In this document: one piece after another, positions 1 to 16,997 of the stretch | Layout: each line of letters opens with the position of its first letter | Position numbering within the stretch: the first letter of the stretch is position 1 | NCBI GenBank assembly: GCA_030272155.1 | Contig: CP126194.1 | Span: forward strand, 2,161,501-2,225,500 | Reading direction: 5' to 3' | From: Tetradesmus obliquus | Taxonomy: Eukaryota; Chlorophyta; Chlorophyceae; Sphaeropleales; Scenedesmaceae | Length of the DNA stretch: 64,000 nucleotides | Notes under the pieces: generated by a model | What the model was told of the DNA's origin: nothing | The model's input: the letters and a program-made list of their open reading frames with translations, nothing else | Database searches by the model: none | Made by a program: the position numbers and the translations under genes

Positions 1-165
1 CATAGTAGTCATGTGTGCATTTCATCAACTGTTCTGCCCCTGCAGCCACCTGAAGGACCTGCTGGCCGCCAAGCTCGCAGCGAGGCGCTGACAGAGTAAC
101 ATGTCCGCAATACACACCCAATGCGTGTATCTTATGGAACTGTGTGAAATGTGCTGCTCCTGCAG

Positions 166-5623
<5,458 letters not shown>

Positions 5624-7305
5624 GCGCTCTCAACTCGCTGCTCGTGAGTTGAGTTCGCCCGGGCTGAGTTGAGCCTGAGCTTGGCGGCGGCAGCTGCAGC
5701 AGCTACTATTTCAGTCGAAGCTCCAAGGCTTTACTGGAGGGTGGAGGGCTGGCAGCAGTTGCATTGCTGCTCATGGAAACGGCTCGTGTTGAGCCACAGC
5801 AGCTGCAGCAGCTGCTGCTGTGGTGCAGCAGCAGGTGCTGCTGTTTGCAGATGTAGCAAGCGCGGTTGCAGCTTGAAGAGAAAAGCTGCAGCTGTGGGGA
5901 CATGTGGTCCAGCTGCTTGTTGTGCCGCACAACAGTGTGGGTCGCTGCAGCAGCTGTGTACATTGTTTGTTGCGTTGTGTGTTCCTCTGGCGCAGTCTTG
6001 CATGCCACGCTTGCAAGCAGCTTCTGCTGGTCTGCTGTGGCTGCGCGTTGTATGCAGCATCAGATGGTGGGGCGGCATGCGGAAAGCTGGTTGGGAGGTG
6101 TGTTGCAGGCAACAGCGACCATCGACCGGGATGGGAAACTGCACTGCCCGTGAGTTGGGGTACACTGTACACGCACCGCTGTTTGTGGTTGGGCGAGGTG
6201 TGGCAAGCGCTGACTTCCTTTTGAAGCAGCAGCTGCCCTGCTGCCTGGCACAGTTGTATGAAGAAGAACAGGCATGCAGCACTCGCACTGTTTGCCCTCC
6301 GAGTCATTGTTTCCGCTAATGAAACGCCATGGCGTGCTGGTGCGTGAACTTGATAGTCAGCATACAGCAGCTTGCAGGGCAGGGAGCAGCGGCTGATGAC
6401 TTTCTGTACTCTCTTTGTGTTGGATGTCTTGGGTCGTCGTTGTTGAGTGCGGTGGGTGTTGTGCGCGAGTCAGGGCCTTGTTGGCCGTCTATGTTTTAAT
6501 GCTATCAAGTTAACAAAATTCATGCTCCTGGCTGGCATTGGGGTGATGTTCATGGCACGCCTGTGTGTGCTTCTTGGCGATACGCACTGCTGACAATTTC
6601 TTCGAAGTGCCATTGTGTAACTGACGCTGATCTCAGGTCTTGAAGTGAGCAAAGGCTTCTGCAGCTGGGCTGTTGAGGCAGCAGCTGGTGAGGTGGCGGG
6701 ACATCGTAGTGCCACCAGTGTGCTGACTGTTCTGCTCATCATCATCATGATCCATCATCATCATCATCATCGTCAGCAGCAGCAGCAGCAGCATCCTGAC
6801 TATTCTGCTGTGGGTAACCAGCATTCTGGCCTCAGCAGGATGTGCAGCCTGACTGAACACCCGGCAATATGCTGTGCTGCCACTGCTGCAAGGAAGATGC
6901 AGCGCATTCCTTGTTGTTGAGGTGAAGTGCGGGGACTCTGCCTCGCATGCCGAGCCATGGTCGCTGCTGCCCGGACCATAAAGCTCCCGCCACTGCCACC
7001 AGGCGCACCTTGCGTCATGATCAGATGCTAATCGCATCTAAACCATCATTTTTAAATGCATCGTTTGATGCTGGGTGCATCAAATGGCCGGCTGAGCCGA
7101 GGTCAGCTGCGTGCACACCTTCCTCAGCACCGGCATGTTACTGACACCGGCTGGGCCGGGCCGGCCTTTATTAAGCAGGAAGCAGGACCTTCGATCACCG
7201 AAGACTCGCTTTTGGTGACAGATCTACACAAGCATCATCATACCCCTGTCTACACACGGCCACACGACACCTCTCACCCCCGCCCGCTGTAGTCCTCGCC
7301 ACACG
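5624..7305. other. GPI 3' flank and intergenic region
   Basis: No gene recognised. It should hold the GPI 3' UTR; the first good TGTAA in sense orientation is at 6616-6620. A CAT/ATC-rich stretch followed by CAG repeats lies at about 6737-6791. The part just before 7306 should hold the promoter of the secreted-protein gene; an AT-rich TTTATTAA is near 7167. Confidence 0.5.
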
Positions 7306-9219
7306 ATGAACTCTCGTTTGGTGAGTAACCTGATCAAGAATTCAGTTTATAGGGTTATAAGTACTGATAGTTGCAGGCTGTTGGCCTTCTTGTCATCCCC
7401 CGCCCCGCCATATTGAGTAGACAGTCTGTCTCGCGCAGCTGAAGTTTCTTTTTCTGATCTATCAGGCCGAAATCATATTAACACTTATTATTGATGCTTG
7501 CAGGTGCTCTTTCTGGCCCTTGTGGCCGTGGCTTTTGGCGCCGCTCATGGTGAGTGCAGCTGCTGGCAAGTGCTCGTGTGTTGTCGGGCCATGCATTACG
7601 CAGCATCGTGTCGACAGCGGATCTCAGTTCCACAACTTAATGGCTTCATTCGTCGAGCAGTGCAAGCCGCAAAGCATCCGGATGGATGAAACCAGCAGCA
7701 GCTAAGAGCCTGCCCTGACTGGGCCAGATCCTGCAAATGGACACAGGAATGCTTTTGAACTGCAGCTGAAGCACCATAACAATCCCTGCTTTATCTTGTT
7801 TTTCTGCCTGCAGCCGACAAAGGACTGAGCGCCAGTGTGGATGTCAATCTGTTAAAGGGCGCGGCCACAGCAGCAGCTGCTCAGGCCACTGCTGCAGCTG
7901 CCACCTCTGGCGTCGCAGTGCTGTCCGTCCCCCAGGTGTCTGCTGACCTGTCAATTAAGAAAGAGATGGTGCCGCTGCTGACAGTGTCTGACGCGCCCTG
8001 CAAGAAGATCTGCGCGCCCAAGTGCACCATCACACTGGAGAAGCACTGCCTGACTGTTGACGTGCCCAAGAAGGTGAGTGTGTGGGCTGCGCTGCACAAA
8101 ACTAGGCCCTGGACGGTTCTCCTGGCCTTGCAGCTGTCTTTGCTGTACATAGCTTGAACTTGAACTTGCTGTAGCGCTTTGGTTTTTCCACATCATCCAA
8201 CACACATTGCTGGTTTCACACCTGACAAGACACGCTATTGCTGCCCTGCATCTGCCATCAACTGCGGTTTTTCCACATCATCCAACACACATTGCTGGTT
8301 TCACACACCTGACAAGACACGCTATTGCTGCCCTGCATCTGCCATCAACTGCGGGCCGTTGCTGCTTGCAGAACTGCGCCATTGAGAAGAAGACCATCAG
8401 CAAGCAGTTCTGCGAGAAGAAGTGCAAGCCCAGCCTGAAGCTGGACCTGCCTGAGATCAAGCTGCCAACCCTGCCTCACTCTGTCCCAGAGAACCCCAAC
8501 CCCTCTACTCCACCAGCAGCAGCTCAGGCCAAGACTGAGGTCCAGGCTTCCCTGTTCAAACTCTCCAAGTCTGCTGCCCTGTCTGCCTCAGCGGGAGCTG
8601 CCAGCGGCAAGGTTGCTGGATCAGTTGATGTGGATGCATCCCTGTCTGGCGTGGCTGTTGATGCCAAGGTGTCTGCCAGCAAGGACGGCAGGCGCCTGCA
8701 GGGCCTCATTGCAGCAAAGCTGGCCATGCTGCCCAAGGCTGACCTGGATGTGGTGAGTACAGCTTTGCTGCTGCTGCTGCTGCTGTTGCTGCTGTTGCTG
8801 TGTTGAGCTGGGTAGACGCAGCTGTTGGGCTGCAACTGTCAGCGTCAAGTGTATGCTGTGTTTCATCGTTGTGCATTGCTGCCTGCTGACTCTGAGCAGC
8901 ATTGCTACCTTTTCAGGATTGTGCTACTGCTATCAGGCCGCAAGTGCCACGTTGCGTTGGAACACTATGTAACAACTTTCTGTGCCGCTCTGCTTTGCGT
9001 CTTTCTCTGCAGGAGTGCCATGACGTGTGCGTGACCGTGCCCTTTGTCATGCCGGAGGTCAAGTGCACTGAGACCACGGTGCAGGTTGAGAAGTGCACCA
9101 AGGTGCCCAGCAAGGAGTGCAAGGAGGAGTGCATCTGCCTGCCCCAGAAGAGCCTCTCCCTGGCCCTGCCCAAGAAGCCAATATTAAACCTGAGCCTGAG
9201 CAAGTCTGGCGGCCTTTAG
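7306..9219 (+). CDS. Secreted cysteine-rich protein, unknown function
   Basis: Five exons: 7306-7320, 7504-7549, 7814-8073, 8372-8752 and 9013-9219, giving 302 codons. The first two exons encode a clear signal peptide (MNSRLVLFLALVAVAFGAAHA), and cleavage after AHA is likely. The mature protein has an Ala-rich stretch and two Cys clusters. The first (CKKICAPKC, then KHC, NC and FCEKKC) falls on the exon 3/4 junction; the second (ECHDVCV, KC, EKC, KECKEECIC) is in the last exon. Between them is a Pro-rich linker (PENPNPSTPPA) and a Ser/Ala/Val region. No enzyme motif or membrane anchor is seen. The family is not recognised. An extracellular matrix or wall role is possible but only inferred from secretion and paired cysteines. 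TGTAA signals follow at 9705-9709 and 9728-9732. Confidence 0.85.
8188..8357 (+). repeat. Direct tandem duplication in an intron
   Basis: A unit of about 85 bp beginning TTTTCCACATCATCCAACAC occurs twice back to back, near 8188-8271 and 8272-8357, almost identical apart from a small ACA insertion. It lies inside the third intron of the secreted-protein gene and ends just before the acceptor region at 8371. Confidence 0.9.
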
Positions 9220-10802
9220 GTTATGTGCTACACGTGTTTATGTGCGATTAGGCCGCAACATGCTAGCTGGCATGTTGCTGATTAGCAGTGGCTGCTGTAT
9301 AGCCAGCAGCAACACCATTGATTGTTCAGGCCCTGGGCAGTTGTGAATGCTTGATAAATGACCATGCCATGCTGCTGAGCATCTGGATGGCAGCTGGTGT
9401 AAGTTTGTCTTCACGGTCTGTGAGTGTTTAGCCGCTGGTGTTTCTGCCAGATGTGCAGCACAACATGCAGGCGCAGCAAGTTTTGTAGAGGTGTACAGGC
9501 GCCTCATTGTGTGGGCATGTTTGAGGCTATGTTCAGCCTGTGGCCTACTACTTGATTAGCCAGCTGGCAGACTGCTGGCTGATGTGCTGCAAAAGCACAA
9601 TGATTGATGCGGAACCACGTTTCCTGCTGAGAGAAGCTGTAGAGGATGTGATTATGGTGTACAATGCTATGTTTGTGCTGGTCAGCAAACCGGATGTTCA
9701 GCATTGTAACTTGCAACCAACGAATTGTGTAACAGTCTGGACTTCCCACTGCTGACATGGCAGTGTGACGCATGATTTGTCAGCTATGCTGGCTGCAGGA
9801 CCTCTTGCATCTAAGTCCCCATGCAAGGCCGTATGTAAGGTGACACGCCCACGTCCTGGCCCCTTCAGTTCTAGACGTTGCTGCAAGACCTGTGACATGA
9901 CCTAGAGCAGCAAAGCATAGCATGCAGCCAGCTTCGAGGGGTTAGGGGTTATGGGTTATGGTTTAGCATCATGAAGTATGGCATGCAGCCAGCTTTGAGC
10001 TGGCCTCTGGCCAAGGCCCTCCAGCGGGCTGCAGCCTCCAGTCAGATCATGAAACGCAGATTGACCTCCTGCATTGCACACCAGTACAGCACACATCATG
10101 CTCGACTCCGACAAAGCATACAGGACGTAGTTGCACTGAATTCTGGGCCATTGCCGTGTCCTGCTAATGTAGATGGGTGCTTTAGTCTTGTGTGCTGGTC
10201 CACCAGCTTCACTGCATAGGTGAACTTGTACAAACTGCTGCTGCCAGTGTACAAGGCTGATTCATACCTTACGGAATGCCCCTGAAACTAGATCATAGGC
10301 ACTTGGAATGGAGATGTTGCAGCAGCAACACCAAGTTTCCTGCAGCCAAACCACAAACCAGCCATTGGCCTTTCAAGACCGTCTTGAAAGGCAGCAAGTC
10401 ACTCTTGCAACCATATGATGGCGCATTACAGACTGCAGCAGTTGGGCATCTTGAGGAGATGATGGTGCATCACGCAACAGCAGAGGCAACTTATACACGC
10501 AACCGTAGCTGCTCATATATCTGGATACTGAAGCCGTGCGTGTGCATGTTGCAGCACAGCAACAGGGCACCTCTTAATACGATCATGATGCAGCACACCA
10601 CAGCAATGGCCGCTCACACCAATGCAACGTGCAGCATACACAGCAATGCACCCATGCAACCCCATGAATGCGGCCCAACAATGGTTGAAACAGAAACCAG
10701 CCAGAGCACCGAACCTGTCACAGCAAAACTGCTGGCAACAGCTGCAAACAGAAGTCAAAAAGCCCCATCGTTCCAAACACCAGCTGGACAACAAAACAAG
10801 GT
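9220..10802. other. Convergent intergenic region
   Basis: No gene recognised. It lies between the 3' ends of two convergent genes and should hold both 3' UTRs: TGTAA on + at 9705 and 9728, and TTACA (TGTAA on -) at 10426-10430 for the ketoacyl-CoA synthase. A short G-rich, telomere-like stretch is at 9937-9965, flanked by a duplicated GCATGCAGCCAGCTT at about 9918 and 9980. A perfect 12+1+12 palindrome lies at 10368-10392. Confidence 0.5.
10426..10430 (-). terminator. Possible polyadenylation signal of KCS
   Basis: TTACA on the plus strand is TGTAA on the gene strand, about 370 bp past the KCS stop. TGTAA is the usual chlorophyte poly(A) signal; there is no transcript evidence here. Confidence 0.4.
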
Positions 10803-12926
10803 CTAATGCACAGCCACTGCAGCAGCGCCCTCACTGCAAGCCGCCTCTGCATGCAGCTTGATAACCTCAGCTGCTGCTGCTGCTTGCTGCGCGTCAGCAA
10901 GTGTGACGCGCGGTGCTGCATTGGTGGCCTGGATCACCTGCTGCTGCTCTGCTGCTGTGCGCGTGCTGGGCAGGTCAAAGATGGACTTGTAGGTGTTGCT
11001 GATGGGGCGGGGCAGGTCAGCCTCTGTCAGGGCCTTGCCGCCAAGGTGTGCCCAGCAGGGGTGGATGTCACGCACGTCACGCAGCGCACGCCAGTAGGCC
11101 ACACCACTCTTCATGCCGCCGCCCACACCAATCTGCAGCACGGTCTGGCCCTTGTGCACGCCGTCCGTGGACTCAATGTAGGACCAGGTGTACCAGGTGC
11201 TGGCGCTGCTGGTGTTGCCAAAGTCGCGCAGGCTGGCAAAGCTGGGCATCATCGCCTGCGCAGGCAGGCGCAGGCCCTTCTGGATGCCTCGCAGGATGGC
11301 ATAGCCGCCAGCATGCAGCAGGAAGTGGTCGGCGCAGCGCGTGTAGTCGGGCTGGTAGGGGGCAGGGGCAGCGCACAGCTTGCCGTTGGACACCTGCGCT
11401 GCTGCCTGCTGGATGTAGTTGACTGCCGCCTCTGCGTACTGGCCCCAGGTCATGATGCGGGGCGTCATCCTGCGCACACCCTTCTCCAGCACATTGGCTG
11501 CCTCGCTGGGCAGCGTCTTGGTGATGACCATGCCGTTGATGCCCTCCTCATCAGGCTCCCAGTTCAGCGCACTGCAGGTGGCAGGCAGCAAGGCAGACAG
11601 AACATGTAAGTGACATAGCCCAGGTTATGCATGTTTTGAGAATACGCTGCTGCTGCTGCTGCTGCTGCTGCCACACCTGTCATGCAGACAGCAATGCAGC
11701 CACTCTGCTCACTAAACAGACTGCCGATACTACTTGCAGGAACCATCATAGCAATTGCTGGCATTGCTCTTCCGCAGCAGCAGCTGCTGCCACTTACTTG
11801 TATGCCCTGTCGCTGGCGCCAGTGTGCACGCGCAGGCAGTGCTGCAGCTGGTACTTGCTGCGGGACCTCCAGGCCGGGTTGTTGGTCAGGATGCTGGCAG
11901 TGCCGCCCATGCGGAACAGCGCGTTGGTCACCAGCGCCTCCTTGCGGTGGCCGGGGTAGAAGGCGCCGGTGATGATCTCGCTGCTCACAAACAGGCAGGT
12001 CTTGCCCGGGTGCGCCTTGAGCATGTCCCGCACCATGTTGAGCCCCACCACGCCAAACGCGCAGCCCATGCCGCCCAGGTGGTAGGCCTGCACGTCCTCG
12101 CGCATGCTGAACATGTTGATGACCATGGACGCGATGGAGGGCGTGGGGCAGTAGATGGAGGTGTTGGTGATGAGGATGTCAATGTCGGTGGCAGCCAGGC
12201 CCGTCTTGCGCAGCACCTCGCTGATGACCTGGCCGTACACCATCTTGGCCTCGGCCTGCGCGCTGTGCAGGTCGGTCTTGGGCTCCTGCGTCTGCGTGGG
12301 CTGCAGGCAGGCGGGGATGGCGGTGCGCGTGGTGCTGATGCCAGAGGCCAGGAAGATCTTGGACACAAAGTCCACCTTCTCAGGAGTGGCAACCTGCAGG
12401 AAAGGACAGCAGCAGCAGCGGCCACTGCGATGTCAAGTATTCGAATTTGCATCCCACTTACTACAGCACGGGCAGCTTAAGCAGCTGCTGGTTAGCCAAG
12501 GCTTTGCTTGGAGTTCCGCAACAGCTCCTGCATGCAAGTACACCCAGCTGGCGGTCAAGCTGGCAGTGACTAGCACAGAGCCGCCGAAAGCACCTGAATA
12601 CCGTTACAAGCCAATCCAGCAACACTCTTCGAGGCTTAATTCGCAGCTGCTGGCTGCATCGCTCACCTTCCAGCTCCGTGCTGCCTCCTGGCTGGCAATG
12701 AAGTCCACCTTGAGCTCCTCGGGGGCATCTGCAGAGCAGACAGCGGAGATTACTTTGTGATTAAAACGCTGTATGATGAAATCATCGTTGAATTCAACTC
12801 TCGCGACACCATGGAACGCTGAGGGCAAGCTATTGCCGGGAGTCGACAGCGCGCCAAAAGCAGTGCTGGAGCTTTGCACTCACCGAACATGGAGTAGTCC
12901 ACAAGGTAAACGGGGAGGTTCGCCAT
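10803..12926 (-). CDS. KCS: 3-ketoacyl-CoA synthase (fatty acid elongase condensing enzyme)
   Basis: Condenses malonyl-CoA with an acyl-CoA in very-long-chain fatty acid elongation. Four exons on the minus strand: 12926-12884, 12728-12667, 12393-11798 and 11571-10803, giving 489 codons. Family motifs are VYLVDY at the N terminus, LGGMGCAFGVV with the active-site Cys, LFRMGG, RSKYQLQH, HFLLHAGGYAILRGIQ with the catalytic His, and FGNTSSASTWY with the catalytic Asn. Plant KCS proteins normally start with two transmembrane helices before the VYLVDY block. This model begins only five residues before that block and shows no membrane segment. The C terminus runs about 70 residues past the catalytic core as an Ala/Gln-rich tail. 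A further upstream exon with membrane helices cannot be excluded, but the ATG context and phases fit this start. Confidence 0.93.
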
Positions 12927-13949
12927 TCTGTAGGCTGGTATCGACTGAAGAGCTAAGAAGACGGAATCAGGGCGCGAGGACTCCTTACTGCCTCTAAGGC
13001 GCCCGGAGCTAAGCTTGCCAAGTACGCGTGCGTTGTTCTACAGCTATGAACAATTCTTTGGAAGGGCTCTGTTGATGTGTGTCTGTATCCAATTCCCGGT
13101 CTATATACCGGGGAAGTGCCTCACCGGTGCGGCATCTCGGCTGGTCTGCAGCCTGAACCCCTTCCGTGGGGCAGCTCCCAGCTCCTCGTGGCAGCTGGCA
13201 GCTGGGTCCGTCGAAAGGCTTTGATGCTTCAACTTGAGATGGTGGGTTTGGAACGTCTAGTGAGGCTATGTGCACGCTGCTGGTGCAGGTCGTGGCAGTG
13301 GCAATGGGTTAGCCTGGGGCATGTCTTGAGCTTCATCAAGCTACATGCTGCTGGCATAAAGTGGTCATTGATTGAGATATGGCAGGGCTTGCTGGGAAGC
13401 AACAGGATGATCTACAGCAGCCTCGTGCAACTTCAAATAAACTTCAGGTCAAACTGAGGCGCTGACCAGCAGTGCATATGTCAGTTGACCCAGTCTGCGA
13501 GTGCACTTTGGTTGCACTGAAAGTAAAGTTGATTGCAGCTGAGCACTGCCCCTTGAGCGTCATGGGCCAGCTGCAGCTCCCTGCCAGGGCAGCAGTCCAT
13601 ACATGACGTCAGCACCACATGTTACATAGTATCCTGAAGCTTGTTCTGCTCTGATCAGAGATCATGATTCGCATGGAGGAGAATACGCTCAAGCAGGCTT
13701 GCCTGCTTACAATGCATAGGACTTGCAACTTGTAACCTGAAGCTTGTAGACTCGATGCACGGCTAGCCAGCCCTGGTGACGTGCTGCATGCATGCCAGCA
13801 GGCATTATGGCACCAACAGCATGCCGGCAAGCAGCGCACAAGCGTCGAACACCTGAGCACACCTTAGGTGAACCTCGGTGTTGTCCTGCATGCGTTATGC
13901 ATGCATGCAGTCACCTCATCCAGCAGAGATTGGGTGCTCTTCCAACGCG
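12927..13949. other. KCS upstream region and methyltransferase 3' flank
   Basis: No gene recognised. Both neighbours are on the minus strand, so this stretch holds the KCS promoter (low coordinates) and the methyltransferase 3' UTR (high coordinates). A TTACA at 13622-13626 is a possible poly(A) signal for the methyltransferase, about 325 bp past its stop. Confidence 0.45.
13099..13108 (-). promoter_or_regulatory. Possible TATA element of KCS
   Basis: GGTATATAGACCGG on the minus strand lies about 175 bp upstream of the KCS start codon, inside the small palindrome CCGGTCTATATACCGG, with an ATTGG box (CCAAT on +) next to it at about 13088. This is a motif match only. Confidence 0.3.
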
Positions 13950-16900
13950 TTATGGGCAGAACACGTGGTAGCAGTTGACATCGCCGCCGGGGTTGTCCAG
14001 CAGGCGGTAGCGGCTGAACCCAGCTGCTGCTGACAACTTGCGCGCCACGGCCTGCGCGGACAGCCAGCAGCACAGGCAAGCAGGCAGACACGCAAGGGTT
14101 GCAATCTCTCTGTGGGGATGTCAACCAGCCAGGCGTGTGTTGGTGCTGTGTCATGGCTGCACGTGCTTGCTGCATGTCATGGTCATAAGCAGTAGGTGAT
14201 GCGTACGTGCAGTCAGCCCTGCTACCTGTGGCTATGTGGCGACAGCGGTCACGTTGCTGGCGAAATATAAACAGTGCTTGGCCAGTGCCTTCCATTTCAG
14301 CACAGCTTGCTGGATTATCGCTGCAGCACACCGCACAGCACTCGGCTCCCGCCACTGCATGCCAACCCTGCTTTAGACTTCTATGCCAGGACACATCAGT
14401 TTGAGCATTGCTGGCACTTGTATATCACTCCTCGCACTGACAATACCATGTTGCAGATGCCACACGTCTCAAACATACACACATACCGTCACGCCGCGCT
14501 CACCTCGGTCAACCCCAGTGTGCCCAGCCCGGCCCCTCCAGGCTCTGACAGGCCACTGCCCAAGCACAGCCCCACGCTGTAGCCAAGCATCAGCGCTGCT
14601 GCAGGCATTTGCAAGGTGCTCGCCACATCATCGCAGGCAGCCTTGTCAGAGACAAACAGCAGCGGCCCGCCGCTGTAGCCGTCTAGGGCATCAGCTTGCC
14701 GCTGCAACGGGCCCCTGCTGCTGCTGCTGGTGCTGCTGCTGCTGTCGTCCAGCATTGACTGGCGTATGGCCTGCAGAGGGTGCCACACACACAAGACTCG
14801 TGTGAGCTCATGAGCAGGCGGTGATGAGGTGTTCGTTTGTTGGTGTAGTGCAGCCTGCCTGCTGGCATGCTGTGCTGACAGTGGGCCTGCTCAATTGTGT
14901 GGTTATGAGCATGGCAGCAAGCAACGGACAACGCAACCTGCGCCTGAGCAATCAGCTGCACTCTCCACAAAAGCTTTATGTCTGCTGTTGAATAAGAAGT
15001 TGGCTACATCTCCTCTGCATGATGTGCTACACCTTGCAGCCGCATCACCAATCGCAAATCATCTTCAACACGACAGAATATCCTCACAGATCAGCCAGCC
15101 ACACACCTCCAGGATGGTCTGCGGGTGTGCCATGTCATGCAGCGAGTCCTGCATCACCACCAGGTGGTAGGTGGGCTGGCAGGGCAGCCGGCTCTCTGCA
15201 CCCTCGCTCGGGTTCAGCAGCGTCAGGTTCTGCAGACCCTGCTCCGACGCCCGCAGCTCTGCTAGCCTGCAAGCAAGCAGGCGCACCGTGTAAACAGACA
15301 CAGGCACACCGACAATCACAGTACGGAGGTTTGCTGCGCTTATGCAGTGTGTTGTTCAAAGCCAAAGGGCAGCGGCAATGCGCTGCATCTCCAGCGTGTG
15401 TAGTGCCTGGCACATCCAACACAACTGCTGCACAAACACTGCAGCTGCTTCTACAGCTGCCAGTGACATGTTTGCACCATCAAGCTGCAGCTGGCAGGCA
15501 GTAAGCGCGACATAACAACAACAACACCACAGGCTGTGCAAGCAATACCCAGATGCTCAGCCCTGCCAGCGCACCCGAGTGCCTGTGGGGATGTGTCATA
15601 TCCCACAAAAAATGAGGCAGGGAAGCTGGCTGCCAGGTGCAGCAGGATCTCCCCGGACCTGCGGCACAGCACACACAACATAACAAACTAAACAGTTGAC
15701 TAGTGCTAGACAAGCAGCTGCAGCGGTGTACTAGGGGACTGGAGGTCGCGACGGCAGCAAACAAAGCACATGCTTCAACATGCGAGGCACCCGCAGTTCC
15801 AATGGCTATAGGATCAGTCCAACGTTCGACAGCACGCCGCAGAAGCTTTGTGAACAGGACTGACATAGTTCATGCACAGGACTGACATAGTTCATGCATT
15901 GGGAGGCAGTGTGGCCTTAGCGCATTACCCGCAACCAACATCTGCCACTTTGATGCCTTCAGTCAGCTTCTGCTGCAGCCCTGGCAGCTCACAGAGCTTT
16001 TTGACAAACTGCACTGCTTTCTGCAAAAAGGCCGAACGTACACACATGAAGGGCGCAAGTTAAACACGTTGCGTGTGAAGCAAGCTAGCTGGCAGAGCAG
16101 AGGCCACGGTTGAACCTGCTGCCTGTGTCTGCTGTACGTGCAACATATGCGGATGGGTGGCGTGAGCTGCAATGCAGCCCACGCTGCAGCACAACATCAG
16201 CAGCATCCGCCTGCGTAGCCACAAAACGCCTCGTGGATACGCCAGCACGTCCCTCAGCACTGCTGCAATGCTACCCCAGTAGGCCATGCGGCGTCACCAT
16301 ATCCAGCTGTCGCTGTTACTGCACAACTGCTCATCCGACTGCCGCAGCACGCCATGCGCACTGCCTGTATGTTGTAGCACAGCTGTTCCCACACCTGTGA
16401 CTGGATGCTGTGAGTGCGTCACCCACCGCATGTCTATGGCTGTGCAGCATGTGTTCAGTGCCGAACTCATCAAAGGTGAGCCCGCTGCCACTTTGGAAGC
16501 ACGCCACATGCTGCGCTGACTTGCCCAGCACTGTAGGCAGCATGCACACCATCTCTGCAGCACAGCAGAGTGGACATAACGAACATGCTGAGTACAGGAT
16601 GCAGATTACCAGAGTATAGGCAGAGGACAGGACAAGCTGGGTGGCCAGAGTCAAACCCACCTAGCGGCGTTGCCCTGGCTTGCTCGCCAGGCCCTGCCTC
16701 CACCAGCACAGCCCGCTGGCCCTCCGACAGCCAAAACTGCGCTGCCTGTGCGTCACAGCTGATGAAGCGCGCTGCTGCCAGCTGATGGCACCACTCGCGC
16801 ACCCACCGCTCAGTCACGCCTGCTGCTGCTGCCAGGGCTGCAGTGCTGCAGGGGCCTTGGGCTGCCAGCTGCTGGAACAAGCCCAGCTTATGGCCTATGC

Positions 16901-16997
16901 TGATGCTTAAACATGCAAGAGCTCCTTTCATGGAGCTGAAACATTGCTGCGACACCTCTTCTGCTGTGGGTTGTGGTAGGAGGGGTGGTGGAGGCAT
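13950..16997 (-). CDS. SAM-dependent methyltransferase with N-terminal winged-helix domain (Rv2258c-like)
   Basis: Seven exons on the minus strand: 16997-16661, 16554-16427, 16020-15929, 15658-15549, 15258-15107, 14770-14504 and 14051-13950, giving 395 codons in consistent phase. An ATG at 17030 would add 11 residues. The N-terminal part (TAEEVSQQCF to TERWVREWCHQLAAARFI) matches the helical, winged-helix-like domain of this methyltransferase family. Then come FDEFG, motif I VADVGCGSGEILL, the acidic motif FVGYDTSP, the motif LVVMQDSLHDMAHP, and a C-terminal GFSRYRLLDNP before a final HVFCP. An insert with a poly-Ser run (DDSSSSTSSSS) separates the last two blocks. The substrate is unknown; relatives are annotated only as class I methyltransferases. 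The weakest junction is the acceptor at 15258, chosen for phase. Confidence 0.82.

Noticed and set aside
6720..6800. His-rich coding segment from the CAT repeat
   Set aside because: It lies in the GPI 3' flank, is only a simple repeat, and shows no gene structure around it.
10368..10392. Perfect 12+1+12 palindrome as a bacterial-type terminator
   Set aside because: It has no T-run and lies in a eukaryotic intergenic region; it is noted only as a small inverted repeat.
10806..11609. 267-codon plus-strand frame opposite KCS
   Set aside because: The minus strand encodes a clear ketoacyl-CoA synthase with catalytic Cys, His and Asn; the plus frame has no domain.
11755..12480. 241-codon plus-strand frame rich in His, Val and Gly
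   Set aside because: Antisense of the KCS exon 12393-11798.
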